A DNA stretch of 64,000 nt from Agrostemma githago (GCA_958450325.1 OY288256.1:49122953-49186952); one strand, 5' to 3'. Shown: positions 38,226-49,607, counted from the first letter of the stretch. The notes: generated by a model not told the origin, from the letters alone. Numbers and translations: made by a program.

Positions 38226-39779
38226 AAAACTCCGCATAACCATCAGACAGGGCGCTAGAGTGGTGGCGCCTCACAATTGAGCATGCCATCCCAGGCGCCT
38301 GACCCTCAGGTTACGACGTGATCGTAGAATCCTTCGTCGCGTGTTTTCGATGTCATTTATAAGCGTCGGTCTGAAATGTTGGATGACGATTCTGTAATCA
38401 AAATTCACGCATAAAGAGCCATCGAGAATATATGAAATCTAATAACGTCAATCCGAGCATCGTACGGTCCACAAGACCCGATAATGACGTCGCGATATGG
38501 AGGGCTCTGATATTTGTATTAAGTCGATACATTCGATCTAAATCATAAATTGTGATGATTAGAAAAAATACCCAATGAAGGCCAAAACGAGGTTTCGTGG
38601 ACTTCCAAAATAATAAAAAAAACGATACGAGTTTCGCCTAGGGAATTATATTTACGACGCTAGTCAGCACGTGTCAATCTATCGCATGTTTTCTTTTAAA
38701 ACCCACATTTCGTGTCTATTTTCACTTTATCATCATCTTCCCTTTACGACTTTAGGTGAATGCCTCGTGATATTAATCTTATATCGACAACTCTCTAGTC
38801 GGACTCGATATTCGATTAATCATGGCAATCATATTTCACTAGGATAAATCGGGACGAGAATTCGAGGCTTGGGATCAAAATGGTATTACACTTAGACCAT
38901 GTACGTTGCCAATTGGGTGCCCCAGTGCAGGTGCCTGAATGCTGGATCGTTATACATCAAGCGCCTGAGTTCCAGGTCGCACCAACCTACGCGCCTGAGC
39001 CTCTGTCCACTGATCAATACGCAACATATTGCATAACTAATCGGAGTCTGTCCAATCGTTCGGCTTACGGTTTCAGTTTGCGTTTCTATTTAGAAGTCCG
39101 TATAGTGTACGTTACCGTTTCTAACCCGATAATATAATTGCTTGTCGTGTTGTGAATTCTGGGCTGTATTCCGCCCGTGTAATTTGTAATCTATTTTCAG
39201 GTTATTGAATTCGTTGTTTGGCATTTATTGTTTTCAAATGAACATCGCATGCTAAAACAACTTCGACATATTTTAAGATGCATTAAACGACGTAGCTAAC
39301 GCATATTTCACATGTATAGCCTAAAAATGGTTGTCATATATTTTCACCATCTTACTAACGCGCACACTTAAACAACAATCGATATCTTAGTAGAGGCCGC
39401 TATGTGCGGGTGGGGTTGGGTGTCCTTCGTGGGCTTCCCAACACATACCTTCACACCTTACTCAGAACCTTCAGTTTCCAGATACCCGAAACCATTGGCA
39501 ACGAGAGTCATTCGATATAAAGTATTTGATAATTCGACATCGGTATCGTTATGCAAAGGGACAAACCTCACAAGCTCTAGTACTATAAGGCAAGTCGTGG
39601 TTTGTGCGCGATACGCCTAAGTATAGAGTGAGTTCGAACGGATCCATACTCCCACAAAGTTCGATGGCGACTCCATTATCATTTAAATTTCAATTCGAGA
39701 ACAATCTCATCACGAGATTCATTCGCCTACACGAAACCCGCCCGTGGCCGCGTTAGGGTGGACCTATATCATGTCCACA
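38226..39779 (+). mobile_element. LTR_A distal part (R/U5-like)
   Basis: Continuation of LTR_A after the LINE. The most conserved block, 39390-39779, has TAGTAGAGGCCGCTATG and GGCTTCCCAACAC and ends GGTGGACC...ATGTCCACA, matching 43280-43673. Two clusters of GGCGCCTGAG-type words lie at 38245-38310 and 38905-39010. No gene is present. Confidence 0.7.
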
Positions 39780-41106
39780 AATGTGTCTTTTCGTTTCTCT
39801 TCTTTCTTTTCCTTTTGTCTTATTTTATTCTCCACCATTTTCAAAAATCCCATAAAAATCTGAAACTTCTTACAAAAACACCTAATGATTTTTCTCGTTT
39901 TATTTTATTTTTCTTTCTTTTCTTTTCCCTTCATTATCTTTTCTTTTCAATCTCTTCCCTACATTTGCGTTGAGGACAATGCAAAATTTTAGTGTGGCGG
40001 AAGGATCACTACCCCTTATTTCTTTAGTTTTTCCATCTTTTATTTTGTTCTTCCTTCTACAATTTCAAAAAAAAAAATTATAAAAAAATAAGTTGAAAAA
40101 CCTCCCTTAAAATTCAAAAAAATTCTCTCCTTTTATTTTGTCTTCATGTCACTTGTGTAGTTTCGCTCTTAATTCTTGCAGGATCACCACCCTTATAGCA
40201 CAAGGCAAAAGTTTTGGAATCAAGCTTGTTTGGTAACTCCTCTTCTCTGCGTTCTTTACCTTACCCTTTGTCATTTGGGAGTATGAGATTGTGGCTATTT
40301 GGAGGCTTCGAGTGAGCATTTTGGAATTGATGGTTGTGGTATTTGCTCTTGAATTGTGGAGAATCGAAGTGCTTGGTTATACATGTGCTATTTTTTTTGT
40401 TTTTAGTTTCTTAGCTTGTGTAGTGTGTTTAGGAAAAAGGTTTTCGAAAACCCGGTTGTGAGACTTGTGTGCAAGTATCTACCCTTCCTTTTTTAATGAC
40501 CCAATTTGATTTTGGATCTTGTTCTAGTAGAATGACTCTAGAATTACTTTAAATCAATAATTGCATTGATCATTTACCTTGAGTCCGCCTTTTCTACTAG
40601 GAATCTACTTTGGGATTAGTGTTTGACCACCTTAATCACCATGGAGTAAAAAGGCCTTGGTTACCGCATCCCGTCTCTCTAGGTGACCCTTCTTGAGATT
40701 GTTGCATTTTAATCAAAATTCCCACTTTTTGTAGGTTTGAAAGGGGTGCACACCCAGGGCAACCTACCTATTTCTCTACCACCTATGCATCTCGCCGATA
40801 AGTTTGCAAATGTGAAATTTCCCAAACTCGGTTGAAATTACATAGCTTGTGATACTCGTTAGATTTGAGAACTCGTATCTCCCAGACTTCAGAAGCAAGT
40901 CTCCGCGCAGCTCATTTACTCCCCACGGAGCTATCAGCATCAAGACAAGACAGGTATGACCCTCTACTTATGGCTGGCGAGCCCTTCACGCAAGTCTAAT
41001 GGACTATAAACGACCCGACCGGAAGGCTGCAAGGTCGTAATCTGCGATTAGACTGGTAGCTACTCTAACTTTCGCTTTGTCCAAGCCTCAGTCAGAGTGG
41101 GGGCTC
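39780..41106 (+). mobile_element. Internal-domain remnant between LTR_A and LTR_B
   Basis: Starts directly after LTR_A without a primer site. Near 39970 it has GAGGACAATGC...TTTTAGTGTGGCGGAAGG, a signature I associate with the stretch just after pol in plant Ty3/gypsy elements. The last ~210 bp match 1385-1592, including the PPT before LTR_B. PBS, gag and pol are missing, so this is a deletion derivative or a recombination product. The first ~300 bp are pyrimidine-rich. Confidence 0.55.
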
Positions 41107-41490
41107 TGTAGACACTCGCATTTTGCCAGCTAGTGTCTATAGCAGTTCCCGACAAAACACCCGATGATGATCGGACGCAAACGTGACTTAGCATAATCGA
41201 ATACGGGCTCGGAATCAATAATACCCGACGTGGACATTTAGCGGAGTACAAATCTCTCAAAACCAACCTCAAATTCAGGCCCAGTGGGTCGTTCCGAGTA
41301 AAATAAGACTAATTTGGGCCAAAACCGACACCGGAAAAAAAACCATCTTTCGGCGACCGGGTCAAAACCCGGTCAAAGACGAATCCGACACACAAAAACA
41401 GCCTGCTGCGCTTCTAGAAACTTGCGCCCAATACAATATTCAAAAAATCAAAAAAGTCAAACACTTCCTTATTTGGCTCGCCACCCTTAT

Positions 41491-41607
41491 CCACTCGATC
41501 GAGTGGATTGACCCACTCGGTCGAGTGGAGCCAAAAAACCCGGAACATACCCATTTTCAAAGGCACTCGATCGAGTGCACTAGGGTCACTCGATCGAGTG
41601 ACCCTAG
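41491..41607. repeat. ACTCGATCGAGT palindrome cluster upstream of the LTR_B TATA box
   Basis: Four palindromic units: CCACTCGATCGAGTGG at 41491, CCACTCGGTCGAGTGG at 41513, GCACTCGATCGAGTGC at 41563, and a 28-bp perfect palindrome at 41580-41607 centred on TCGATCGA. The TATA box follows 17 bp later. Confidence 0.85.
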
Positions 41608-42470
41608 GTCGAGGGGTAAACTCTATAAATACCCCTCAAACCCTTCTCATTTTTCAGTTTTGAAAGCTTTGACTAATGCAATTCTACCCTACATTTCTAC
41701 CCTAATCCACCTTCACCACTTCCATACTACAAACCCTAAGCAACCTTAGTCAAAAAACCGAGTTAATATCCCTCGTAAAACCGATACACACACATACACA
41801 CCATAACTTGCATACGAGTCCATTGCCGAGGCCTTACTAAGCATTTATGTTGAGGGTGTCAAAAATCCCATCTTGATCTTTACTATCTCGATTCATTTTA
41901 TTTACATTTTCGTATTATATATTATAATCGTATTAGTATATTAACACTAACATTTTAATTTTCGTTTACTAACATTTTATTATCGTCATTAACAATTAAT
42001 ACCGTTTATATATAATAGTATTAAAATTCGGATCCTAACCCGTTTGACTATGACGACCATCCAAAGTCCACTTAATCCCTTTACGAGCAACGACGGAGGT
42101 GGCGCCCTTTCGAGGAGAGCCGCCCCAATGTACTCATGGGCGTAGCGAGATCGTGGTCGCTCATAGTTGAACGCGTAGGACTCCATTTTTAAAATTAGTG
42201 CGAGATCCGTTGATGCGAAAACCGACATCACATAATCCGTTAGGATTAGTAGCGATGTCGTGACGCGGAGGACTACAATTTCGTCAGTAATCAATTATTT
42301 TCGATCCCATAATAGCACTTTTCACAAAATGCCGATGACGGTGTTATAATCGTGTAATATACGATAATAGCACCGAAAACCGAGTTAAATTTAAATCATG
42401 CAATATTTCTATTTAACTCGGCCAACTATCGATTTTAAACATAAAAACGAAACGAGCCATGCCTCGTACA

Positions 42471-42600
42471 TGGGGCACTCGACCGAGTGCCATAGGCCAC
42501 TCGATCGAGTAGCACCCCAAAAACCAGGCAGTAGCCACTTTAAAGGCACACTCGATCGAGTCCAGACCATGACTCGATCGAGTGGGCCCTGTAGCCTGGA
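42471..42600. repeat. Second ACTCGATCGAGT cluster in LTR_B
   Basis: Four more copies of the word, including GCACTCGACCGAGTGC, CCACTCGATCGAGT and GACTCGATCGAGTGG, lie in the downstream part of the LTR. LTR_A has GGCGCCTGAG words in the comparable downstream part. Confidence 0.8.
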
Positions 42601-43673
42601 AAACCGAGAGCTTTAATGCATCATTTGAGCCTCGTCTTTTTTTACGACTTAGCCGTAGCGTGCAAAGTCAATCACGTAATTCCATTTTTCAAAACTCATG
42701 CATATCACTACACTTAAAACGACTTTGATCGATTGTCCTTCACTATTAGTCTTCTGTCGACGACTCTTTAGTCGTATCCGACACGTGATTAATTTGGACG
42801 CCAACATTTCGAGGTGATAGATCGGGACAAGACATCGAGATTCGGGATCTGGCTAGCACCACGCCTAGGTCCCATATCTCCGTCCTTCGATTAGTACACA
42901 ATATATAATGTGTATCTAATCGAAGTTCGTCCACTTGCACAACTTACGGTCTAGTGTGTATTTATTATATACGGGTCCGTTTCGAGTCATTTATTTATTT
43001 ATCGCTTCTTTTATTTTCCGTTTATGCTATTTTATTGTTGTAATTTTTGTATTTGCCGGGTTGTATTTCCGCCCGTGTAATTTGTAATTTATTTACGAGT
43101 TTTGTTTATTTCGATGCTTATTGTTTTATAAATGAATCTCGTATACTAAACAACTCCGACAATAATTTAGATGCATTAAATGACGTAGTTAACCAATAAC
43201 TCACATGCTTAGCTAAAAAACGCTGTTTGCATATCATTTAGTCGTTTTACTAGCGCGCGTACACGAACACGAACGATGTCTTAGTAGAGGTCGCTATGTG
43301 CGGGCGGGGTTGGGTGTCCTTAGTGGGCTTCCCAACACGTACCCTCACCCCTTACTCAAAACCTCGGTTTCCGGATGCCCGAAACCGTTGGCGCACGAGA
43401 GTCATTCTATACACGATTACCGGTGCAGATGGTATCGGTATTGCAATGCAAAGGGACGAGCCCCATAAACTCTGAAATCGAAATGGGTCGTACTTTGTGT
43501 ACGGTCCATGACGACATAGAGTGGGCTCGAATGGTTCCGAATAACCATAAAATTTGGTGGCGACTCCAACTTTGACTTAAATTTCGAACCCGAGAACAAT
43601 CTTACCACGAGATTCATTCGCCTACCCAAACCCGCGCGTGGCCGCGTCGGGGTGGACCTACGTCATGTCCACA

Positions 43674-44289
43674 CCTTGCTAGAGGTCGATATCGGGTTGA
43701 AATATAAATGGGTTATATGTCTGGTAGTCTTAAGTGGGCCCATTGGGTCACACACATTGTGTACGGGATATTATTAATATAACGGTATATTAATATATCG
43801 GGTCAGTAGTAATACGACTCAGCTGTGCTGTCGGGTTATGGTAATTAGAGTTATAGTAATAATCTAGTTATGGTAACTAGAGTTATTGTGATAATCTAAT
43901 TATACCAATTAGAGTTATGGAATAACTTCTAGGTTAAGTAGGTAACCTATCTTTCCTACCTAAGGAGGTTCATATGATGAACCAGATCAGACAATTGTGA
44001 GTATTGATTCATATATTATTAGAGAGAGAATTTTGTGAGACTGTCTCACAAAACCCTTATACTAGCATATACGTCACAGTTTCATACTTGTGTGGATACC
44101 AACGGAGGCATCACATATGGGTTGCTTTATTTTGTCCGTGGGGAATTATATATACTTCTGGGTTATTATATTTCTTATTATTCTTATTAATACGCTCTTC
44201 CGCTGCTAATAAGGTATAATTGTTATCCCCCCTTCTTTTGTTTTTTTGGTTAACACTTATAATAGGTCCTTGGCTTAAAGGGTTGTAAC
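43674..44289. other. AT-rich spacer without recognisable gene
   Basis: No credible reading frame. Holds diverged short repeats (variants of TTATGGTAATTAGAG at 43835-43925) and a 23-bp near-perfect palindrome with GTGAGACTGTCTCAC at its core (44031-44053). The end near 44200-44230 is vaguely like the end of a Ty1/copia LTR, too weak to call. Confidence 0.5.
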
Positions 44290-44760
44290 CCTACATAAAC
44301 TTATATAGAATTATCCCACATAGAAATTTTTTGATGAGGTGATGATGAAATTCTATATGATAAATAAGAGAATTCATTCGTTTTTTTATATTAATCAATA
44401 ATCTTTTGAGTCTTATAACAACTATTAAGATTATAAATTGAAGTAAAATTATTATCCCACATCGAGAGAAATTAGAATAAGTTGACGAAATTTTATTTTA
44501 TAAATAAAAGTAGTCATTAGATTTAAACTAGAAATCTTTTTAGTCATAAAAAAATTCTTAAGACTATAAACTTAAGTAAATTATCCCACATCGAATTTTT
44601 TTATGAAGTGATGAAATTATATTTCGTGAACGAGAAAAATAATTCGTGTTTCCAAAAAAAAATAGTCTTACCACATCTCTTAAGGCTATAAATTTAAGTA
44701 AACTTATCCTATATCGAGAATTTGTAATCAGGTGAAATTCTATTATATAATCTATTACAA
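44290..44760 (+). repeat. Four degenerate tandem repeats with snRNA-type promoter motifs
   Basis: Units of ~123-139 bp, each with ATAAAnTTAAGTAAA-TTATCCCACATCG followed by an AT-rich TATA-like stretch. The plant snRNA upstream sequence element RTCCCACATCG occurs perfectly at 44454-44464 and 44583-44593, and with 1-2 changes at 44313-44323 and 44706-44716. In unit 2, TATAAATA (44499-44506) starts 34 bp after the element, the spacing known for Pol II-type plant snRNA genes. Gaps in the other units are about 30, 24 and 27 bp. No U1-U6 snRNA sequence follows. Confidence 0.6.
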
Positions 44761-44876
44761 TTTACTTGAACATCTATTACATTTTTAAACTTAGATGTGG
44801 ATTGAAAAAGTCCACGTCTAAAAATTATAATACGGATCCCATTCTAATAATGTGATTGATTTTCAAAAAAAATATA

Positions 44877-45279
44877 GAGATTTTGTACATGGTATCCCGT
44901 GTTTGTAACTTTTCTATATGGTACACTATATTTTTATAATCACATATGGTAACCCTTACTTTTAGTGTATATGTCCTACTACTCTTAATCACGTTTTCCA
45001 TCTTTTTTTTATTTACTTTTTCTATTAGTTGTGTTGCTTAAACAAAAAAGGGAAGGTTTGAGGGAAAGTGAATGATGATACGATTAACATAAACAACCAA
45101 TTAAACATAGTTTAAAGCAACACAACTAACGAAAAGAGGAAGTAAAAAAAAACGGGAAATGGCATTAAGGGTAAGAAGACATAATACACTAGAAGTGAGG
45201 GGTACCACGTGTAATTATAAAAATGTAGGGGTACCATATTGAAAAGTTAAAAATACGAGTGTACCATGTAGAAAATCCC
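44877..45279. mobile_element. Foldback MITE, Mutator-like, copy 1
   Basis: About 400 bp forming a long hairpin: the left half (GATTTTGTACATGGTATCCC...) is the inverted counterpart of the right half (...GTACCATGTAGAAAATCCC), with the loop near 45060. Candidate 9-bp duplications AAAAATATA (44868) and GAAAATAAA (45280) agree at 7 of 9. It shares its terminal sequence with the element at 53962-54521. Confidence 0.65.
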
Positions 45280-45288
45280 GAAAATAAA

Positions 45289-46484
45289 TAAATTATAATA
45301 ACGTGATGGATACAATAATTATAAATAAGAGTCGGAATATTGACACAGTACTACGGAGTAGAATTTGTCTAAACTTGAAATATAATCGGGCTTAACTACG
45401 CAAATACTCTTACTTTCAATACTCACACTAACGTTCGATGCGAAAATTTTAGCATAGCATATCAATTAATGAATAAGAGTAATTTAATATACTAAAAACA
45501 TATATATTCCGAATATTTTTCTTTAAGAAATTAACAAATTCTTTACTTTGACCGACGACATTCATTACTATATCTCTTGTATAAATCTGTCAATACTTGA
45601 TCCGACCCGCAAGCTTGACCCATTTTGGAGGTTCATGATCCGTTTTTCTCGACTCGAACCCGAAATCATTCGTTAATTTCAAGACCCTTATTTTTGTTTC
45701 TAACTACAATTCTACCATAATGCCTACAATTAATTTAATTAACCGTTTGAAACAAATGCTATCAGGGTCAAATACTCTTTCACATATTAGCAAAGTATTA
45801 GAGTAATTTAATATAAGTCGTGCTCTCACCATCAACTACTCCGTAATGCTTTATACTAACGTGTAGTTTTACCAATTTATACAATCGTTCAACTTATTAG
45901 TGTACTTATCCACGTCACTAACAAGCGGCCCGTGGATCGCACAAGCTTTCCAACTAGTTTATATTTATTTTTAAAGATAGGGGTTTGACGATGGGCCAAA
46001 TCAATATGACATAAAAGCCCAATTTAATTGGGCTTGGACTTGTAGGATTGGACTGGGCCGCATGTTAGGCCCGCTCCGATCCAACCTAATAACCCATATA
46101 TTTGGGCTGTTGTTTCATCCAGCCGCGATCAGCTCTGATTTAAGTGTGCACGAATCACGATAGTTTAGAGAATTGTGAAGGCATGGATTTCATGGGGCCA
46201 AGTCAAAACATGTGACATCCAGCCAAGGTTTTCGGCAAAGGAAGGTTCAGTCTTTAAGTCTTTTTAGTCGGTGAATTAATGTGTTTGGATCTACAGGTAA
46301 TCCATTTGGCATCTTCTTGGGATTTGGGATCACTATAACATAGCCACATAGTGTATTCCACCCACCATTACCTTCCCATCGTGACGGAACTATTCGTCGT
46401 TTTGTTATAACAGGTCAAATATTACCCATTTACACAGAAAATAATAAATATTAAGAAAATCAATGTTTTGTCTTTTTTATGCAA
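45289..46484. other. Intergenic sequence without recognisable gene
   Basis: AT-rich, no useful reading frame. A short run of ACCCGA-like words is near 45600-45665, similar in flavour to the core of the array MITE. A GGGCTTGG / TGGGCCG-rich piece near 46020-46090 has the look of promoter or leader sequence but has no linked gene. Confidence 0.4.
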
Positions 46485-46530
46485 CTAGTCGTTTGTCCGC
46501 CCGCTGCGCGCGAGGTAATTTATGTGTAGA
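46485..46530 (-). mobile_element. Helitron 3' terminus (minus strand)
   Basis: Read on the minus strand it ends GACAAACGACTAG followed by T, preceded by a GC-rich potential hairpin (CGCGCGCAGCGGGCG). CTAG-T after a GC hairpin is the usual Helitron 3' end. The element would extend rightwards, but I could not find a convincing 5' TC end. Confidence 0.5.
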
Positions 46531-47162
46531 TATTATTTCGATCCATATCAAGTAAAAACTTTTTTCAATTGATTAAATGTTGCTTGAAAAGTTTTTATAT
46601 TAAATTTTCACGTATCTTTTGCTAAATCTATGTCCATTTTTTGGGCAAATGGATTGTTCAATCTCGGGATCGAGTGGACTAATTAAAATTTAGCCAAGAC
46701 CAACTCGTCTATTACTTGGATCGTGTAGATGTCCCTACTTAGAAACCATATATATGACAAATAAAATTAAAAACTATAAACGATAAAGGACATGATATAT
46801 GGAGTATAGAATATCGCATCTCATAGATAACTTATTAGATATGATTTTAATTACTACTCCGTAGTTGTTAAATTTAGATAAGTACATGACTACGATTGAT
46901 TGAATATGAGAATTTGTGATATGGAAATTGTTTGTGAGGTTGAGGAAATAACCAAAATGGGAAAGGAAAGAAAAAAAAAGGAAAATACTATTTATAAGGG
47001 AGTTACTATTCATAAGAGGTATTTTTTGGTAAAATTTTCTTTTTAATATGTAATAGATAGAAGTACTATTTGATCCGTTATAAGAATGTGATGAATAACT
47101 CTGTTACAAACAAGAATTTGTGTAGTTTTATACTCCATCAGTTTCATTGATTTCTTCCACCT
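46531..47162. other. Sequence right of the Helitron terminus, no gene
   Basis: AT-rich. Contains fragments of the ACTCCGTA type common in plant MITEs (46855-46862) but no complete inverted-repeat pair. May be body sequence of the minus-strand Helitron. Confidence 0.4.
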
Positions 47163-47165
47163 TAA

Positions 47166-48087
47166 GGGTCCGTTTGAATTGGAAAATAGGAAGGAAAGGG
47201 AGGGGAGGGGGAAGGAGGGGAAGAAAGGGGAAGGGAGGAGAGGGAGGGAAAATGAGAGAAGGTTGTTTGGATAACAAAAATTGGAAGGAAAGAAAGGGAA
47301 TGAGAGGAGGGTTGATAAGTGTCTACTACTCATATTAGGAAGAAGAATGTTGAATGAACAAAATATATAATAACAACTTTACCATGTTATTTGCTTGAGT
47401 AATGAGCAGTTGCGTAAAAAAAATGTTTGACTCGCTTATTAATGTTTGGAACCTACAATTCATGTAATTACGATTACTATTTTTTGACTCGTTTAAATAT
47501 AGCAAGTACGTAGTATATTTTTTGATTTAAAAATTGGTAAAAACAAAGCAACGTAATTTTTTTTATTCGTTTTCTTATCCTAACGCGATTCACCCGTGAC
47601 GGAAAAAAACAAGGCATAAAAGAACAGAACTGAACGTGTCTTGTTTGAACTGAGCTAAAGTGTATGTGTCTGAACTGAACTGAATTAAAAGTGACAGAAT
47701 ATAAGTACAAAAAACATGTCTTATCTTAACTGGATTCATCTATAATGGAAAAAAAAGGCTTAATTTTTTTTATCCGCTTTCTTATCCTATTCCGACTCAC
47801 GCGTAAAAGGAAAAAAAACAAGGAAATGAAACAAGCGTAATTGAGTTTTCTTAATTATTGTGCCAAAATGAAAAGTGAGGACTAATGTGATTGGGATGAA
47901 GTATCATTTTCCCTCCAAATCTTGCCAACTTTGACAAGATTTCATTTTGGTGTAAAATGAAAAAACTCATTCCCTCCATTTCCTTCCCCATCCTTTACTA
48001 TTTCTCTCTAAATTGTATTCAAACAAAGAACAATCCATCCCATCCATTTCCCAGTTTCCCTCTATTTCTCTCTATCCAAACGGACCC
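47166..48087. mobile_element. PIF/Harbinger (Tourist-like) element, non-autonomous
   Basis: 922 bp between TAA duplications (47163-47165 and 48088-48090). Inverted ends GGGTCCGTTTG and CAAACGGACCC. The left end is followed by a G-rich block with six runs of three or more Gs (47198-47235). Inside, a ~60-bp segment with TTATCC...ACGCG is repeated directly (about 47552 and 47760). The 3-bp TAA target and the GGGTCCGTTTG terminus are typical of this superfamily. No transposase. Confidence 0.75.
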
Positions 48088-48276
48088 TAAAAGTTACACA
48101 TTTTTTAAGGAAAACAATAAAATATGTAAAAGTAAAGAGGAGGTAAAGTATGTGGGTCATCTAGGTAGGAGAGAAGTTTGGTAGCAAAAAAATAAAGTGG
48201 AAGAATAAAAGAAAATGATTTAAAAAGAAAATGTAAAAGATATCAATTAAACAGGCTGATTATAGTAGGTCTGCTG

Positions 48277-48792
48277 GAGATGGTCTTTCACTAAATTAAC
48301 TAATCACAAGTGGAGGTAAAAGTGGTACGAACAGTAATAAAAATAAGTACGTTTAACATAAAAGTGTATACAAATATAAAAAAATGTACGATTGCTATAA
48401 AAACAAGTACCAAATCAAATTATTATTTGGAGGAACATCTAATAATAAAATAGGTACAAAGAACATATAAAGCGGTACTGAGAGGTTATCTCTCAATAAA
48501 TTATGGGGAGATGGTCTCTCTCAAAACTTTGTGAGAGACGTTCTTTCACTAAATTTATTGAGAGACCAATTACAAGTGGAGGTAAGTGGTACGAACAGTA
48601 ATAAAAATAGGTACGTCTAACATAAAAGAGTATACAAATATAAAAGAGGTACGACTGCTATAAAAACAAGTACCAAATCAAATTATTATTTGGAGGAACA
48701 TCTAATAATAAAATAGGTATGAAGAACATATAAAGTGGTACTGAGAGGTGGTCTCTCAATAAATTATGGAGAGACGGTCTCTTCCAAAACTT
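48277..48792. repeat. 258-bp tandem duplication
   Basis: Two units (48277-48534 and 48535-48792) share TCTTTCACTAAATT, GTGGTACGAACAGTAAT and GGAGGAACATCTAATAATAA in the same order. Unit edges are rich in GAGAGAC / GTCTCTC words in inverted arrangement, which suggests the duplicated module was a small inverted-repeat element. Confidence 0.8.
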
Positions 48793-48875
48793 TGTGTATG
48801 TATATTTACTCGATCATATCGCAAATTATTATCCATGAGGTGTATATCCGTCAAAAATTTGTGATAGGTTAATTT

Positions 48876-49322
48876 TTTTTTATTTTTTTTTGACAAGCGG
48901 TATTATCTTATATCTTATTTGCTCTAATAGCGTTTCTATGTGCTATACTATTGTATTCTCGACGTACAAAACCAACTGAAACACAATGAAAAAAAGGAAG
49001 CATATTTGAAATTTCAGCTACTGTTGAACTGCAATTTCGAGGAGGTGGTCGGAGCTGTAGAATTGTCTGGATTAGCTGTAAACAATCCGAATTGACTTCT
49101 ATATGATGAAAACATGCCAATAAAGCCCATTTAATTGCTTGTTTGATGGCAATCGCTTCTGCCTGTTGTGGGGATTGTGCTCTTCCTGCCATCGACCCAT
49201 GGTATGTCCCCAACCTCGGGTTGTGTGCATACCAGCCATATCCTGCATTTAAGTTCTGTTTCCAAGATGCGTCAACATACATAATGAGAGAGTCGCACGA
49301 AGAGTAACCGTGTATCAACGGT
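48876..49322 (-). mobile_element. 5'-truncated LINE fragment (minus strand)
   Basis: Bounded by a perfect 15-bp duplication GTGATAGGTTAATTT (48861-48875 and 49323-49337). A T-rich run at its left edge is the poly(A) tail read from the other strand. Only the last ~0.45 kb of the element is present. Confidence 0.85.
48908..49318 (-). pseudogene. LINE RNase H domain fragment
   Basis: 136 residues of the RNase H type found at the C-terminus of many plant L1-like ORF2 proteins. Visible catalytic residues: D16 in MYVDASW, E54 in QQAEAIAIKQA, D78 in VNSDC. Near the end, NSIAHRNA corresponds to the usual N-x-x-AH-x-x-A motif, with no clear fourth acidic residue. The frame is open but lacks everything upstream, so it is a dead fragment. 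It belongs to a different LINE type from the one at 36992, which ends after zf-RVT. Confidence 0.85.
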
Positions 49323-49390
49323 GTGATAGGTTAATTTGTGTGTAGTGTACAAATAGCAAAAAAAATGAAGTGCATAAGGAGTAACAAATA

Positions 49391-49486
49391 TTCCCTCTTA
49401 GTTTCCATGATCTTTCTCTTTGATTAAAATATATTCCGTACTTCATATATTAAAGAAAGAGAAAGATCATGGAAACTAAGAGGGAG
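49391..49486. mobile_element. Stowaway-like MITE
   Basis: 96 bp between TA dinucleotides (49389-49390 and 49487-49488). The two ~35-bp arms (left TCCCTCTTAGTTTCCATGAT..., right its inverse) are almost perfectly complementary around a short AT-rich loop. TA target and CTCCCT-type end indicate Tc1/mariner-derived Stowaway. Confidence 0.8.
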
Positions 49487-49607
49487 TAGTTATTTACCCG
49501 AGTCAAGTAAATTTTGATTTGTTATAAGCTTGTAACAGACATATCTATTATAAAAATGAGTTACTAATATAATTATGTATTTTCTCCAACTTACTAAGAT
49601 CTACCCA

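Larger units (their letters stand above)
1593..39779 (+). mobile_element. LTR_A, Ty3/gypsy-like LTR split by three nested insertions
   Basis: Starts TGTAGACACTCGC and ends ATGTCCACA, matching LTR_B (41107-43673) in order along its length. Surviving pieces are 1593-2500, 4127-4178, 36661-36991 and 38226-39779, about 2.8 kb in all against 2.57 kb for LTR_B. A TATA box (TATAAATA) is at 2115-2122 and a GTTGAGGGT motif near 2312 is shared with LTR_B and LTR_C. The U5-like part (39390-39779) matches 43280-43673 closely. Insertions inside it: solo LTR 2501-4126, tandem array 4179-36660, LINE 36992-38225. No primer binding site follows 39779. Confidence 0.75.
41107..43673 (+). mobile_element. LTR_B, Ty3/gypsy-like LTR, full length
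   Basis: 2567 bp, TGTAGACAC...ATGTCCACA. TATA box TATAAATA at 41624-41631, then the GTTGAGGGT motif near 41851. The 5' end folds into a hairpin (TAGACACT with AGTGTCTA). Preceded by a PPT, so it is a 3' LTR. The flanking 5-mers GGCTC and CCTTG do not match, as expected because its left neighbour is internal sequence. Confidence 0.8.

Noticed and set aside
41107..43673. LTR_B as a solo LTR
   Set aside because: It is preceded by a polypurine tract and internal sequence, and its flanking 5-mers do not match, so it is better read as a 3' LTR.
43690..44230. Ty1/copia LTR
   Set aside because: The right end is faintly copia-like, but I found no TG...CA pair, no target duplication and no PBS or PPT.
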